A stretch of DNA of 64,000 nucleotides from Methylophaga sp. (GTDB taxonomy: Bacteria > Pseudomonadota > Gammaproteobacteria > Nitrosococcales > Methylophagaceae). Both the position numbers and the translations under genes were made by a program. Positions within the stretch are counted from its first letter, which is position 1, and each line of letters opens with the position of its first letter. Location of the stretch: contig PAJP01000025.1 of the NCBI GenBank assembly GCA_002706095.1, positions 310,001 through 374,000 of the forward strand, written 5' to 3'. Below are positions 15,565-27,649 of the stretch, in pieces. The notes under the pieces were generated by a model. It saw nothing but the letters and a program-made list of their open reading frames with translations. It was not told where the DNA came from and did no database searches.

Positions 15565-16803
15565 TTATTTACCAGTGTTAGTAAACTCTGGGTATGCTTC
15601 CATACCACATTCAACGTAGTCAACACCTTCGTACTCTTCTTCTTCAGAGACACGAATACCCATGACTGCTTTGAGGATACCCCAGACAATTAAGCTGACA
15701 ACGAATACCCAAACAAAGATAGTTGCTGCACCGATTAACTGACCAGAGAAAGAAGCATCGCTGTTTGTTAAAGGCACTGCTAACAGACCCCACAGACCAG
15801 CTGTACCGTGAACAGAGATTGCACCAACTGGGTCATCGATTTTCACTTTGTCTAAGAAGATGATTGAGAAGACAACGATGATACCGCCGATTGCACCGAT
15901 GATAGTAGCCATCAGTGGTGATGGTGTATCAGGGCCAGCTGTAATAGCAACCAAACCTGCTAATGCACCGTTCAAAATCATTGTCAGGTCAGCTTTGCCA
16001 AACATCAGTTTAGCTACAATAAGTGCTGCGATAACACCACCTGCAGCAGCAGCATTAGTGTTGAGGTAAACATTTGCAACGGCGTTTGCACTTTCAACTG
16101 AAGCAGTTGCTAGAACAGAACCACCATTGAAACCAAACCAACCCATCCACAGGATGAATGTACCCAGAGTAGCTAATGGTAAGTTAGCACCAGGAATTGG
16201 GTTAATTTGACCATTTGGACCGTACTTACCTTTACGAGCACCAAGTAACAGAACACCTGCTAAAGCAGCGGCAGCACCAGCCATGTGTACGATACCTGAA
16301 CCAGCGAAGTCTAAGAAACCAAGATCGCCAAGGTTGTACATGCCGAATACATCATTACCGCCCCAAGTCCAGCTACCTTCCATTGGGTAAATGAAAGCAG
16401 TCATGACTACAGCGAAAGCAGCAAAAGTCCATAACTTCATACGCTCCGCTACTGCACCAGACACGATTGACATAGTGGCTGCAACGAAGACTGCTTGGAA
16501 GAAGAAGTCAGATGATGGTGAGTATGTTGCTGGATCCTCTGCGCCAGTGACACCGTCAGCAGCAAGACCATCCAAGAAAATACCGCCGCCATACATGAGA
16601 TCATAACCAACAATCAGATACATGGTGCATGCGATAGCATAAGTTAAAATATTTTTAGTCAGTATTTCTGTGGTGTTTTTCGACCGAACCAGACCTGATT
16701 CAAGCATGGCAAAGCCGGCCGCCATCCACATAACCAAGGCGCCACTTACTAAAAAGTAAAAGGTATCCAGGGCATACTGGAGTTCGAAGATACTATTTTC
16801 CAT
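15565..16803 (-). CDS. amtB: ammonium transporter Amt
   Basis: The 412-residue inner-membrane protein has about eleven hydrophobic segments and the Amt signatures FYFLVSGALVMWMAAGFAMLESG and the DFAGSGIVHMAGAAAAL segment that carries a pore histidine. A second pore histidine lies in GAISVHGTAGLWG. It conducts ammonium into the cell and is controlled by direct binding of GlnK. There is no obvious cleaved signal peptide. It follows glnK by 18 bases on the minus strand and is the last gene of the porin-glnK-amtB unit. Confidence 0.96.
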   Translation of the reverse strand: MENSIFELQYALDTFYFLVSGALVMWMAAGFAMLESGLVRSKNTTEILTKNILTYAIACTMYLIVGYDLMYGGGIFLDGLAADGVTGAEDPATYSPSSDFFFQAVFVAATMSIVSGAVAERMKLWTFAAFAVVMTAFIYPMEGSWTWGGNDVFGMYNLGDLGFLDFAGSGIVHMAGAAAALAGVLLLGARKGKYGPNGQINPIPGANLPLATLGTFILWMGWFGFNGGSVLATASVESANAVANVYLNTNAAAAGGVIAALIVAKLMFGKADLTMILNGALAGLVAITAGPDTPSPLMATIIGAIGGIIVVFSIIFLDKVKIDDPVGAISVHGTAGLWGLLAVPLTNSDASFSGQLIGAATIFVWVFVVSLIVWGILKAVMGIRVSEEEEYEGVDYVECGMEAYPEFTNTGK

Positions 16804-16821
16804 ATTCTCTACTCCTCAAGC

Positions 16822-17193
<372 letters not shown>

Positions 17194-17222
17194 TCAACAT
17201 CGAGGGGGTAGCTGTGAGAAGT

Positions 17223-17954
17223 TTAGAATGATTTACTGACGCTGACTAAGAAGCGATCATCTGCTGCACTGTCTGAACCTGCGAAGTCATCGCCATCACT
17301 ATCTGTGCCAACATATGCAATTGACCAATCAAAGCCGACAAAAGGTTTTGACAGACCAATTGTGTAGTCAACATAGCTGTCAGAAAGTGAGCTATCACCA
17401 TCGTTACGATCTGAGTCTGTGTAACCTACAGCTGCATTGAGAGCAATGCCATATGGAAGCTCATAGTCAAAAGACAGGTTGTAATAGATTTCATCGATAT
17501 CGTCATCACCACCCCATTCAGGTGTATAACCAACCATCGCTGTGAAGTAGCTGTATGATAAAGATGCGAAGTATTCGTTGTAATCAGTGTCAGAATCACT
17601 GGTGCCAGGGTAAAAATAACGAACTACAGATACATCGTAACCAACACCTGAGTCGCCGAATACATTTCCATAACCAACGTAACCATCAATTTCAATGCTG
17701 CTGTCGTCAGATGTTGATAAGTTGGAAGCCCATACTCCAGCATATAAGCCAGATGCGTGCGCATAATCGAAGCTGCCTTGGATTGCTGGGTCTTCATCAG
17801 TGAATGAGATACCACGGAACAGGTAATCACTGAAAAGCCCGACTGTTGCACTTGTTGAGTGCTGACCGTCTTCACTTTCCCAAGCCATTGCTGATGAAGC
17901 AGCAAACATGGTTGATGCTGCTAATGTAAGAGCCGAAATTGTACGTAATTTCAT
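17223..17954 (-). CDS. TorF-family putative outer-membrane porin
   Basis: The 243-residue protein has a signal peptide (residues 1-24, ending SAMA) and a mature part of alternating short strands rich in Asp, Ser, Tyr and Gly, ending in phenylalanine (VSVSKSF), as expected of a beta-barrel. The stretch TVGLFSDYLFRGISFTDEDPAIQG is the hallmark of the TorF/TIGR02001 family as I recall it. It is the first gene of the sigma-54-driven unit with glnK and amtB, which suggests it lets small nitrogen compounds through the outer membrane. That role is inference. Confidence 0.82.
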   Translation of the reverse strand: MKLRTISALTLAASTMFAASSAMAWESEDGQHSTSATVGLFSDYLFRGISFTDEDPAIQGSFDYAHASGLYAGVWASNLSTSDDSSIEIDGYVGYGNVFGDSGVGYDVSVVRYFYPGTSDSDTDYNEYFASLSYSYFTAMVGYTPEWGGDDDIDEIYYNLSFDYELPYGIALNAAVGYTDSDRNDGDSSLSDSYVDYTIGLSKPFVGFDWSIAYVGTDSDGDDFAGSDSAADDRFLVSVSKSF

Positions 17955-18049
17955 TATGGTGTTACTCCTCGGTTTAAAATGTTTTTAGTCTTTTTTGAAT
18001 ACCTGCGTTGGTCTTTTGCAACACTTTGTATTCAGACTACAACAACAAG

Positions 18050-18066
18050 AGCAGAATGTGTGCCAA
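18050..18066 (-). promoter_or_regulatory. sigma-54 promoter of the porin-glnK-amtB unit
   Basis: On the minus strand the sequence reads TTGGCACACATTCTGCT, with the invariant GG and GC separated by exactly ten bases (consensus TGGCAC-N5-TTGC). Transcription would begin near 18039, leaving a leader of about 85 bases before the porin ATG at 17954. Confidence 0.8.
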
Positions 18067-18160
18067 CTTTACAAATACTATAAAAAACAGAGGGATGAGG
18101 AGGTGATGGAAACAGTTTAGGCTTAACATGCGATCAATTTGGTGCGACAAATTTAACGCT

Positions 18161-18177
18161 TTGTCCAAAATGGTGCA
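18161..18177 (-). promoter_or_regulatory. candidate NtrC enhancer site
   Basis: On the minus strand TGCACCATTTTGGACAA resembles the NtrC palindrome (TGCAC...GTGCA) with one good and one degenerate half. A second isolated half site, TTGGTGCG on the plus strand, is at 18139-18146. They lie about 100 bases upstream of the sigma-54 element, a normal enhancer distance. Confidence 0.5.
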
Positions 18178-18248
18178 GTTATGTTTTATTCATCGCCATG
18201 CTTGCACTGAGTTGGTATGATTGCCATACCTTTTATAAAGTGACGTAT

Positions 18249-19034
18249 ATGACTTATCCACAAATTGATCCCATTGCCCTTAGCATCGGCCCACTTCACA
18301 TACATTGGTACGGGCTGATGTATTTATTAGGTTTTTTGTTTGTCTGGTTGCTGGGACTTTATCGCGTCAATAAAACGGACTGGACTCGGCAACAATTGGA
18401 AGATTTATTGTTTTACGGCGCGGTAGGCGTGATTATTGGTGGGCGTGTAGGGTATGCCATTTTTTATGATTTTCAGGCGAATCTGGAGAACCCATTAAAC
18501 ATATTCAAAATATGGCAAGGTGGAATGTCTTTCCACGGTGGTTTGTTGGGTGTACTAGCTGCCTTTGCGTGGTTTGGTAAGAAAACAGGTAAATCCTTTT
18601 TTGATATCAGTGATTTTATTGCGCCGATGGTACCTATCGGCTTGATGTTTGGTCGGATCGGTAACTTCATTAATGGTGAGCTATGGGGGAAAGTCACAGA
18701 TGTGCCTTGGGCCATGGTGTTTCCTGGTGCGGGCCCACTACCAAGACATCCATCGCAACTTTATGAAGCTGCCTTAGAAGGTGTTTTGCTATTTATCATC
18801 TTATGGTGGTTCTCATCCAAACCAAGACCGAAAGCGGCTGTTTCTGGCTTATTCTTATTGGGATACGGCTTTTTCCGTTTCTTGGTAGAATTCGTGCGTA
18901 TTCCTGATGCTCAATATGGATATTTAGCTTTTGATTGGTTAACCATGGGACAAATTCTATGCTTACCTATGATCTTTTTTGGCATCATTCTGATGATTGT
19001 ATCTTATAAGGTTGAAGCTAGAGTAAAACCGTAA
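18249..19034 (+). CDS. lgt: prolipoprotein diacylglyceryl transferase
   Basis: Lgt transfers diacylglycerol from phosphatidylglycerol to the lipobox cysteine of prolipoproteins in the inner membrane. The signature [13 protein letters not shown] is present, along with [20 protein letters not shown] and [10 protein letters not shown], and about seven membrane segments. I use the ATG at 18249 ([15 protein letters not shown], 261 residues), the normal family start; the frame is open back to 18198. Its 3' end overlaps the convergent dgkA by 17 bases. Confidence 0.95.
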   Translation: MTYPQIDPIALSIGPLHIHWYGLMYLLGFLFVWLLGLYRVNKTDWTRQQLEDLLFYGAVGVIIGGRVGYAIFYDFQANLENPLNIFKIWQGGMSFHGGLLGVLAAFAWFGKKTGKSFFDISDFIAPMVPIGLMFGRIGNFINGELWGKVTDVPWAMVFPGAGPLPRHPSQLYEAALEGVLLFIILWWFSSKPRPKAAVSGLFLLGYGFFRFLVEFVRIPDAQYGYLAFDWLTMGQILCLPMIFFGIILMIVSYKVEARVKP

Positions 19035-19371
19035 GCCAAGTTGCAGTGGCGATGAGAATAGTCATTAACACAGCAAACGAACCATAATCTTTAGCGCGCC
19101 CAGATAACTTATGTTTGTCTGTACTTACCCGGTCAACAACGGTTTCAATCGCTGAGTTGAGTACTTCCACAATCATGACTAACACGATGCTGGAAATCAT
19201 CAAAAGTCGTTCTACCGCTGTGACATCCAAGTAAAAACTGAACGCTGTTAATATAACAAAGGCAAAAAATTCCTGACGGAAAGCTTCTTCATGTTTTAAA
19301 GCTGATCGAAGACCCTGCCATGAGTAGACCAGAGCGAAGAGTAAACGCTTAATGCCACGATTTTTTTCCAT
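19018..19371 (-). CDS. dgkA: diacylglycerol kinase
   Basis: The small trimeric inner-membrane kinase phosphorylates diacylglycerol to phosphatidic acid. The 117-residue protein from the ATG at 19371 has three hydrophobic segments, the conserved EEAFRQE segment and the catalytic-site stretch [16 protein letters not shown] longer frame starting at 19416 adds 15 poorly conserved residues. It converges on lgt; the last codons of both genes share 17 bases. Confidence 0.93.
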   Translation of the reverse strand: MEKNRGIKRLLFALVYSWQGLRSALKHEEAFRQEFFAFVILTAFSFYLDVTAVERLLMISSIVLVMIVEVLNSAIETVVDRVSTDKHKLSGRAKDYGSFAVLMTILIATATWLTVLL

Positions 19372-19473
19372 AAAGTTCTCAGCAGTTATTAATATAAATG
19401 TTTGAATTATAGGCAAACATTATTAACAGCATGTTAAAATTACCTCCTTTAATTTCTAGATTGTTGGTGTGAT

Positions 19474-21357
19474 ATGAGTTTCCAGGATCATTATGAGGTC
19501 ATCGTTGTCGGTGGTGGCCATGCCGGAACCGAAGCGGCGTTAGCTTCTGCTCGTCAGGGTGTGAAAACACTATTACTGACGCAAAATATCGAGACACTAG
19601 GACAGATGAGCTGTAATCCAGCAATCGGTGGCATCGGAAAGGGGCACCTGGTAAAAGAAATTGATGCTCTAGGTGGCATTATGGCGAAAGCCGCTGATAG
19701 AGCCGGTATTCAGTTTCGCACATTAAACTCTAGTAAAGGGCCTGCGGTCAGAGCAACACGAGCTCAGGCAGATCGTATTCGATACAAAGCGACGGTCCGT
19801 GCTTACCTGGAAAACCAACCCAACCTCTATATATTCCAACAGCCAGTCGATGATCTGGTGGTAGAAAATGATCGCGTTGTGGGTGTTGTGACTCAGGCAG
19901 GACTGCGTTTCTCAGCTAAAGCGGTTGTGTTAACGGTGGGTACCTTCCTTGGCGGGTTGATACATATTGGTTTACAAAACCATCAGGGCGGTCGTGCTGG
20001 CGACCCAGCTTCCATCGCTCTATCCCAACGTTTGCGTGCCTTACCTTTTAGAGTTGACCGTCTTAAAACAGGCACACCACCACGCATAGATATCAATAGT
20101 ATTAATTTCTCAGAGCTGACCGAGCAGCCTGGTGATACCCCCACGCCAGTATTTTCATTCTTGGGTAAAGCTGAGCATCATCCTCGTCAAATCTCGTGTT
20201 ACATCACTCACACTAATGAACGAACACATGATGTCATTAGAAATAATCTGGATCGTTCACCGATGTACAGCGGTGAAATCGAAGGTATTGGTCCACGTTA
20301 CTGTCCCTCTATCGAAGATAAAGTGGTTCGTTTTGCCGATCGTCAATCACACCAGATTTTTCTAGAGCCAGAGGGATTGGAGTGCGGTGAAGTTTATCCA
20401 AATGGCATCTCGACAAGTCTTCCATTTGATGTGCAGTATGAAATAGTGCGCTCGATGAAAGGTTTGGAGAATGCTCATATCACAAGACCGGGCTATGCGA
20501 TTGAGTATGACTTCTTTGATCCTCGTGATTTGCACCCCTGGCTGGAAACAAAATACATGGCAGGTCTGTTCTTTGCCGGTCAGATTAATGGCACTACTGG
20601 TTATGAAGAAGCGGGTGCCCAAGGATTAATTGCTGGTCTGAATGCTGGGTTGCAGGCCCGAGGTGAAGAGCAGTGGTATCCTCGTCGTGATGAAGCCTAT
20701 ATGGGCGTATTGATTGACGACTTGATTACATCAGGCACACGTGAACCTTACCGAATGTTTACTAGTCGTGCTGAATATCGTCTCATGCTGCGTGAGGATA
20801 ATGCGGATATCCGCCTGACACCAATTGGTCGTCAATTAGGTCTGGTTGATGATGAACGCTGGGCCGTATTTAATGAAAAACAGGATGCTGTGGCAAGGGA
20901 AAATGCGCGTCTTGATAGCTATAAGTTTGTACCGGAAAAAGTGGACCAAGAAAAAGCTGAGCAGGTGTTGGGAGAAAAACTCAATAAAGTGGCGTCGGCC
21001 AAAGAATTACTTAGACGTCCGAAAGTGGATTATGCAGGCCTGTTAGATTTAATGGGAGAGTCAATGGATATTGCTGATGATGTCGCCGAGCAAGTGGTGA
21101 TTCAGGCGAAATATTCGGGTTATATTGATCGTCAACAAAATGAGATTGATCGATTACAGCGTCATGAGAATACAGAATTACCTTTAGACATGGACTATAA
21201 AAATGTGCGTGGTCTATCCAACGAAGTGAGAGAGAAGTTAGAACACGCCAGACCTGGTAATTTGGGTCAGGCTGCACGAATCTCAGGTGTGACACCTGCA
21301 GCCGTTTCTTTATTGTTGGTTCATTTAAAACGAAGTGGTTTGAGTGAAGCCAGTTAA
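19474..21357 (+). CDS. mnmG: tRNA uridine-5-carboxymethylaminomethyl modification enzyme MnmG (GidA)
   Basis: With MnmE, this FAD protein modifies the wobble uridine of several tRNAs. The FAD-binding [16 protein letters not shown] is at the N-terminus, followed by [21 protein letters not shown] and later [18 protein letters not shown], both GidA signatures. The length of 627 residues is typical. It begins the cluster mnmG-rsmG-parA-parB, a near-origin arrangement in many bacteria. The stop codon overlaps the rsmG start by one base. Confidence 0.97.
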   Translation: MSFQDHYEVIVVGGGHAGTEAALASARQGVKTLLLTQNIETLGQMSCNPAIGGIGKGHLVKEIDALGGIMAKAADRAGIQFRTLNSSKGPAVRATRAQADRIRYKATVRAYLENQPNLYIFQQPVDDLVVENDRVVGVVTQAGLRFSAKAVVLTVGTFLGGLIHIGLQNHQGGRAGDPASIALSQRLRALPFRVDRLKTGTPPRIDINSINFSELTEQPGDTPTPVFSFLGKAEHHPRQISCYITHTNERTHDVIRNNLDRSPMYSGEIEGIGPRYCPSIEDKVVRFADRQSHQIFLEPEGLECGEVYPNGISTSLPFDVQYEIVRSMKGLENAHITRPGYAIEYDFFDPRDLHPWLETKYMAGLFFAGQINGTTGYEEAGAQGLIAGLNAGLQARGEEQWYPRRDEAYMGVLIDDLITSGTREPYRMFTSRAEYRLMLREDNADIRLTPIGRQLGLVDDERWAVFNEKQDAVARENARLDSYKFVPEKVDQEKAEQVLGEKLNKVASAKELLRRPKVDYAGLLDLMGESMDIADDVAEQVVIQAKYSGYIDRQQNEIDRLQRHENTELPLDMDYKNVRGLSNEVREKLEHARPGNLGQAARISGVTPAAVSLLLVHLKRSGLSEAS

Positions 21358-21986
21358 TGCTTGAAGCGAGCTTGTTACATCAATTAAAGCGTGGTTGTAA
21401 ATTACTTAATCTGACTTTGTTAGATGAGCAATATGACAGGCTAGTGGCATATGTCATGCTGCTACATAAGTGGAATAAGGTCTACAACCTCACTTCTGTG
21501 CGCGACCCTGAACAAATGATGGCGAGACATATTATCGATAGTCTTTCTGTCTTACCCTATATTTCATCAACGTCATTACTTGATGTCGGAACCGGTGGGG
21601 GCTTGCCTGGGGTGCCTGTTGCTATATGCCAGCCGCAAACGCGAGTGACATTGCTCGACAGTAATTCAAAGAAAACGCGTTTCTTACAGCAAGTCAAAGC
21701 AGAACTGGCGTTAGATAATGTGACGGTTGTGCATGGACGCGTTGAACAGGTATCTTTACCTAAATTTGCTATCATCACGGCACGGGCATTTGCCAGTATT
21801 GATGACATCATTCAGTTAGCAGGTCAACATTGTGAGGACAAGGGCTACTTGGTGCTCATGAAAGGGACTTATCCTGAAGATGAATTAGCATTTGAATCGA
21901 CAGACTTTCATTTGCACGATGTGCTCTCGTTGACGGTTCCAGAGTGTGATGGTGAAAGACATTTAGTAAGACTTATCAAGGATTAA
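21357..21986 (+). CDS. rsmG: 16S rRNA (guanine527-N7)-methyltransferase
   Basis: RsmG (GidB) methylates G527 of 16S rRNA using S-adenosylmethionine. The 209-residue protein has the SAM-binding LLDVGTGGGLPGVPVAI and the family stretches HKWNKVYNLTSVRDP and RHIIDSLSVLPY. It starts within the mnmG stop (overlap of one base), indicating translational coupling, and parA follows after eight bases. Confidence 0.96.
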   Translation: MLEASLLHQLKRGCKLLNLTLLDEQYDRLVAYVMLLHKWNKVYNLTSVRDPEQMMARHIIDSLSVLPYISSTSLLDVGTGGGLPGVPVAICQPQTRVTLLDSNSKKTRFLQQVKAELALDNVTVVHGRVEQVSLPKFAIITARAFASIDDIIQLAGQHCEDKGYLVLMKGTYPEDELAFESTDFHLHDVLSLTVPECDGERHLVRLIKD

Positions 21987-21994
21987 GACTGAGT

Positions 21995-22771
21995 ATGGGC
22001 GATATCTTTGCAGTGACCAATCAGAAAGGTGGCGTTGGAAAAACGACCACCACCGTCAATCTGGCCGCGTCACTGGCAGATTATGGAAAAAAAGTCCTAC
22101 TCATCGATCTCGATCCGCAAGGTAATGCCACCACTGGTTGTGGGCTCGATAAAAATGAGATAGAAAACAGCAGCTATGAAGTCATCATGGCTGAAGCTCG
22201 GGCAGCAGACGCTATAATACGCCCTGAAGAAATTGGTTTTGATGTCATGCCAACCAATGCTGATTTGACGGCTGCTGAAGTAGAGTTGCTTGAGAGTAAG
22301 TTACGTGAACATCGTTTACGTATTGCTCTTGAGTCGACACGCGAGAAGTACGATTACATTCTCATTGACTGTCCACCTTCGCTGAGTATGCTAACCGTTA
22401 ATGCACTGGTGGCATCGCAAGGGGTGTTGATCCCCATTCAGTGTGAATATTATGCACTGGAAGGTCTGTCGTCGTTATTACGAACAATTGAGAGAGTTAA
22501 GCAAAGGGCTAACCCAACTCTGGATGTGACGGGATTATTAAGAACGATGTTTGACGCCCGAAACAATCTGGCAAACGAAGTATCTCGACAATTGATTAGC
22601 CATTTTGAAGGCAAGGTTTTCCATTCAATTATTCCGAGAAATGTACGTTTGGCTGAAGCTCCGAGTCACGGGTTACCCGTACTGAATTATGATCGTGCTT
22701 CAAGAGGTTCGATAGCTTATATGGCGTTGGCAAGTGAGTTTATGCGACGACAGAAGCAAAGTGCTAAATGA
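21995..22771 (+). CDS. parA: chromosome partitioning ATPase ParA
   Basis: This 258-residue ParA/Soj ATPase has the deviant Walker A box KGGVGKTTTTVNLA right after the N-terminus, DLDPQGNATTG, and YILIDCPPSLSMLTVNAL as Walker B. It drives separation of origin regions together with ParB. It is short and lacks an N-terminal helix-turn-helix, as chromosomal ParA proteins do. It is cotranscribed with mnmG, rsmG and parB on the evidence of spacing. Confidence 0.96.
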   Translation: MGDIFAVTNQKGGVGKTTTTVNLAASLADYGKKVLLIDLDPQGNATTGCGLDKNEIENSSYEVIMAEARAADAIIRPEEIGFDVMPTNADLTAAEVELLESKLREHRLRIALESTREKYDYILIDCPPSLSMLTVNALVASQGVLIPIQCEYYALEGLSSLLRTIERVKQRANPTLDVTGLLRTMFDARNNLANEVSRQLISHFEGKVFHSIIPRNVRLAEAPSHGLPVLNYDRASRGSIAYMALASEFMRRQKQSAK

Positions 22772-22787
22772 TAAAGGTTAATCAACA

Positions 22788-23648
22788 ATGAGTAAAAAAA
22801 GAGGTTTAGGCCGCGGACTAGATGCCTTACTTGCAGATGTGCATCAGGAAGACACTACAAATCTAGATGACAGTTTGCAGCACTTTCCTCTTGATATGAT
22901 TCAGCCTGGCAAATATCAACCGCGTGTGGATATGTCACAAGAGTCTCTGGAAGAGCTGGCTGATTCTATTCGGGCACAAGGCTTGGTTCAGCCTATTATT
23001 GTTCGGCCTGTAGCTGAAGGTAAGTATGAAATCGTGGCAGGTGAACGCCGTTGGCGTGCTTCCAGGATGGCTGGTCTGGTAGAAGTCCCTGTACTGGTTC
23101 GTGATGTATCTGATCGTAGTGCCATTGCTATGGCATTGATAGAGAATATTCAGCGTGAAAATCTTAATCCGATGGAAGAAGCAAATGCATTATTCCGTCT
23201 ACGTGAAGAATTTGAAATGACGCATCAGCAAACTGCAGAGGCTGTCGGTAAATCACGTGCCACCGTGACGAACTTATTACGTTTACGAAACCTTAATGAG
23301 GATGTAAAACGCATGCTCGAGAATGGTGACATTGAAATGGGTCATGCAAGAGCCTTATTAGGGTTAGAAGGTGATGTTCAATCTGATGCGGCCAGACAAA
23401 TTGTAGAAAAAGTACTTTCTGTCAGAGAAACTGAGCAACTCATAAGACGGATACTCAAACCCAGTAACGACAAGAAAGCTGAGCCGGCAGTCAACCCAGC
23501 AGATATTCAGGAAATAGAACAACGCATCAGCAGCAAACTAGGTAAAGGTATCAGCATTAAGCATCGCGCCAATGGCAAGGGCAAGTTGGTATACGATTAT
23601 GCCAATATTGATGAGCTTAAAAACCTGATCGAACAACTGGGCGCTTAA
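22788..23648 (+). CDS. parB: chromosome partitioning protein ParB
   Basis: The 286-residue DNA-binding CTPase contains the N-terminal ParA-interaction segment (KKRGLGRGLDALLAD), the ParB nuclease-like box GERRWRASRMAGL, the arginine-rich ALIENIQRENLNPMEEA, a helix-turn-helix (THQQTAEAVGKSRATVTNLLRL) and a C-terminal dimer domain. It spreads from parS sites. I did not find a perfect parS palindrome in this window. Confidence 0.96.
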   Translation: MSKKRGLGRGLDALLADVHQEDTTNLDDSLQHFPLDMIQPGKYQPRVDMSQESLEELADSIRAQGLVQPIIVRPVAEGKYEIVAGERRWRASRMAGLVEVPVLVRDVSDRSAIAMALIENIQRENLNPMEEANALFRLREEFEMTHQQTAEAVGKSRATVTNLLRLRNLNEDVKRMLENGDIEMGHARALLGLEGDVQSDAARQIVEKVLSVRETEQLIRRILKPSNDKKAEPAVNPADIQEIEQRISSKLGKGISIKHRANGKGKLVYDYANIDELKNLIEQLGA

Positions 23649-23957
23649 ATCCTTCTTTAGCTGTTTTTGTTGCACAGAAAAAGTGAAAATGCGGACACTA
23701 ATGGTGCGAAATTTCTGAATATCCCTGGTTAATGATCATCACCATTCATCGCTTGAAAAACACGTATACAATCAAAGAGGCACATCGGTAAATTGATAGG
23801 TATAGCCCACTTTGATTATGGGTGTAAGTATGTACTCACTATAATTTTGTCAGGCTTAATGAAAATTGTCTCGATAGTATCTTGTTGATCCAGCCTTATT
23901 TGTTGGACTGCCTATTGCATATCATCCAGTTCTTGATAAGAATTTGGAATCCATGCG
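23649..23957. other. intergenic region between parB and the chemoreceptor-like gene
   Basis: This 309-base gap shows no terminator after parB. A TATAAT hexamer at 23840-23845 could be a -10 element but has no well-spaced -35. I see no sigma-28 element of the kind common before chemotaxis genes and no repeat. Confidence 0.4.
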
Positions 23958-25820
23958 ATGCGTATATTGAAGAAAATGTTTGCAAGCTCTTCTCCAGTGC
24001 AGCCGTTGCCAGACGAGACTGACGCGATAGAGGAAGAAATTGATGCAGCAAGTTTTTCTGATGAAGAAAAACGCTTTTATCGTGCTCTTCAATTAGTCAG
24101 CTCTCAAACTTCTCAGTTATCACGCCAAATTTTCCGTGCACTTGAAGTGCAGGAGAATTTTCTCTCTGAGATCAACCAACGCACAACTAAGCTGGATGCT
24201 GAGTTGAATATGGCCAATGACTATTTGAACAGTTCAAACTCAACAGTCGGAGCCTTGCAATCTCAAATCAATATAGAAGTTGACCAAGTGAATACTTCCG
24301 TTAGTGAAGCTATGGAGCAAATCACTCAAACGCTGTCAGAAAAATCGATGAGCGTGACGGAAGTATTGGATGGCATATTGGAAATAGGAAAGGGCGTGAA
24401 TTTACTCGCTCTGAATGCAGCCATCGAAGCTGCACGAGCTGGTGAACATGGAAGAGGATTTGCTGTTGTCGCTGATGAAGTCAGGCGACTAGCCTCTGTG
24501 ACGATGGAGCAAGCCCAGCAGGCGGCTGAACAACTTGATTTCAGCCAGGTCAATAATGAACTTCAAAACATCAATCAAACGAATAAACAACGTTTAGATA
24601 ATTTTGTGGATGTTATTCAGGCGGCAACAGGCCAGCTTACACAACTATTTCAATCCATTAGTGAACAACTGACGTTGGTAATGAATAACACGGCAGTGAT
24701 ATTCGAAACCTTGGACTTAAGCTCCGGTTCAATGAAGCGTATCCAGAGTAAAAATCGTATTATCAATGACGTTGCCGAAGAAATGACAACGGGGCTGGAT
24801 CATATAGATATTCAGCATGCAACGATTGATAAAGCGGTGACGGCTTTTGATAACACGCTAAAAAAACTATATATGGTGCCTGACCCAGCTCATGATCAGT
24901 TAGATGATATATTGCGTCGAGGTAAGTTACGAGTTGCCGTTGAGCCAAATTTCGTAGGTCTTTCTTTCCGTGAAAGGTTAGGTGAACCACTTAAAGGTCT
25001 GGATGTGGATTATGCACACGCATTCGCCAAATTTCTGGGAGTGGAGTGTGAGTTTATTGAAGCACCTTGGGATATGTGTACGGAGCTACTGACCTCAGGC
25101 AGGAACTTCGGTGAACCACCTGCTGATATTGTTATCAGTGCGTTGCCGCCCTCTGCAGAATATGACAATGTCGCTTATTCGGAAGCCTATACCTACTTAC
25201 ACTGGGTCTTAGCGAGACGTAAAGACGATAAACGTATCAATAGTCTCAGTGACCTTGATGGAAAGGTCATGGGGATTATAAATGACCCCGCAGCAGTAGA
25301 GTTACTGGAAGAGAACGGCGTACGATGGAGCAGTAATGAAAACAAGCCTGGAGGGAGTTGTGTTCTTGAGAATTTGATTGCCTATTCAGATCAATCTCGT
25401 ATTCATCACTGTCTGGCTGATGGTGTGGTAGACGCTTTTGGTGTTGATTTGCCAATTTATCATTGGGCTAGCAAAAATCCATCAAGCCCATGGTATAACA
25501 AGATCGAGATTCTTCCTGGCAATATCGCGAAGCAACCTTACTACTACACGATGGCAGTGAATGCATGGGCATCAAGTTATCGTTTACTTGCTAAAGCGAA
25601 TGAGTTCATTAGCTGGTTCAAACAACAAAATGAACGTATGACGATTGAAAAAAAGTGGCAGGGTGAGCCCGTACAGGGACAAGTCAGTTATCGTGACGAA
25701 CCGGGTGAGCTGATGGGGGAACCTGAGTTGAAACAGCTCTACATGGCACATTGTGAGAAATTTAAATTAACCCCAAAAAGTTTGAACTTGCAGGCCAATA
25801 CGCGGCAAGAAGTTGCCTGA
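23958..25820 (+). CDS. soluble chemoreceptor fused to an SBP_bac_3-type substrate-binding domain
   Basis: The 620-residue protein joins two families that normally work in different proteins. Residues about 40-300 form a methyl-accepting-chemotaxis-type coiled coil whose hairpin tip is plain at 141-180 ([20 protein letters not shown], then [12 protein letters not shown]). Residues about 315-567 form a family-3 solute-binding domain, starting [18 protein letters not shown]. There is no signal peptide and no membrane segment, so the binding domain should be cytoplasmic. Where amino-acid binders have a conserved arginine (TPxR), this protein reads PPSAEYDNV, so the ligand may not be an ordinary amino acid. 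It lies alone between parB and the atp operon. Confidence 0.85.
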   Translation: MRILKKMFASSSPVQPLPDETDAIEEEIDAASFSDEEKRFYRALQLVSSQTSQLSRQIFRALEVQENFLSEINQRTTKLDAELNMANDYLNSSNSTVGALQSQINIEVDQVNTSVSEAMEQITQTLSEKSMSVTEVLDGILEIGKGVNLLALNAAIEAARAGEHGRGFAVVADEVRRLASVTMEQAQQAAEQLDFSQVNNELQNINQTNKQRLDNFVDVIQAATGQLTQLFQSISEQLTLVMNNTAVIFETLDLSSGSMKRIQSKNRIINDVAEEMTTGLDHIDIQHATIDKAVTAFDNTLKKLYMVPDPAHDQLDDILRRGKLRVAVEPNFVGLSFRERLGEPLKGLDVDYAHAFAKFLGVECEFIEAPWDMCTELLTSGRNFGEPPADIVISALPPSAEYDNVAYSEAYTYLHWVLARRKDDKRINSLSDLDGKVMGIINDPAAVELLEENGVRWSSNENKPGGSCVLENLIAYSDQSRIHHCLADGVVDAFGVDLPIYHWASKNPSSPWYNKIEILPGNIAKQPYYYTMAVNAWASSYRLLAKANEFISWFKQQNERMTIEKKWQGEPVQGQVSYRDEPGELMGEPELKQLYMAHCEKFKLTPKSLNLQANTRQEVA

Positions 25821-25958
25821 TGCGATAGCACCAGAACAAATATAAGCTTAGCTATAGCGCGTTTACAGTCAGATGTGAGAGTATGAGCAAGTAAGTTAAA
25901 GGGGATTGCGTCGATTATTTGCGTGATACTAGGAGAACGATTAAGTGGATATTTGTCG

Positions 25959-25988
25959 TTGACCCAACTAAGTATACGTCTATATAAT
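25959..25988 (+). promoter_or_regulatory. sigma-70 promoter of the atp operon
   Basis: TTGACC at 25959-25964 and TATAAT at 25983-25988 are 18 bases apart. They lie about 45 bases before atpI, with no other strong promoter in the gap. Confidence 0.7.
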
Positions 25989-26031
25989 GCCCTGATTTGC
26001 TTAACGCAAAGACCAAATCCAAGTGGAAAAA

Positions 26032-27316
<1,285 letters not shown>

Positions 27317-27365
27317 TGTTTATTGGGTTTTTAACTTTTTGTTTTTAGTCTTTACTTTTTTGTAG

Positions 27366-27608
<243 letters not shown>

Positions 27609-27649
27609 GATTTATAAATCCCCATTAGCGATTAATTAGAGGTACAGGC

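Noticed and set aside
18254..18262. Perfect DnaA box TTATCCACA near the mnmG-parA-parB cluster
   Set aside because: It is a single copy inside the first codons of lgt, with no further boxes or A+T-rich unwinding region around it. It is probably a coding coincidence and not an origin.
21995..23648. Possible parS site near parAB
   Set aside because: I looked for the palindrome TGTTTCACGTGAAACA and saw no convincing match; a computed search would be needed for degenerate sites.
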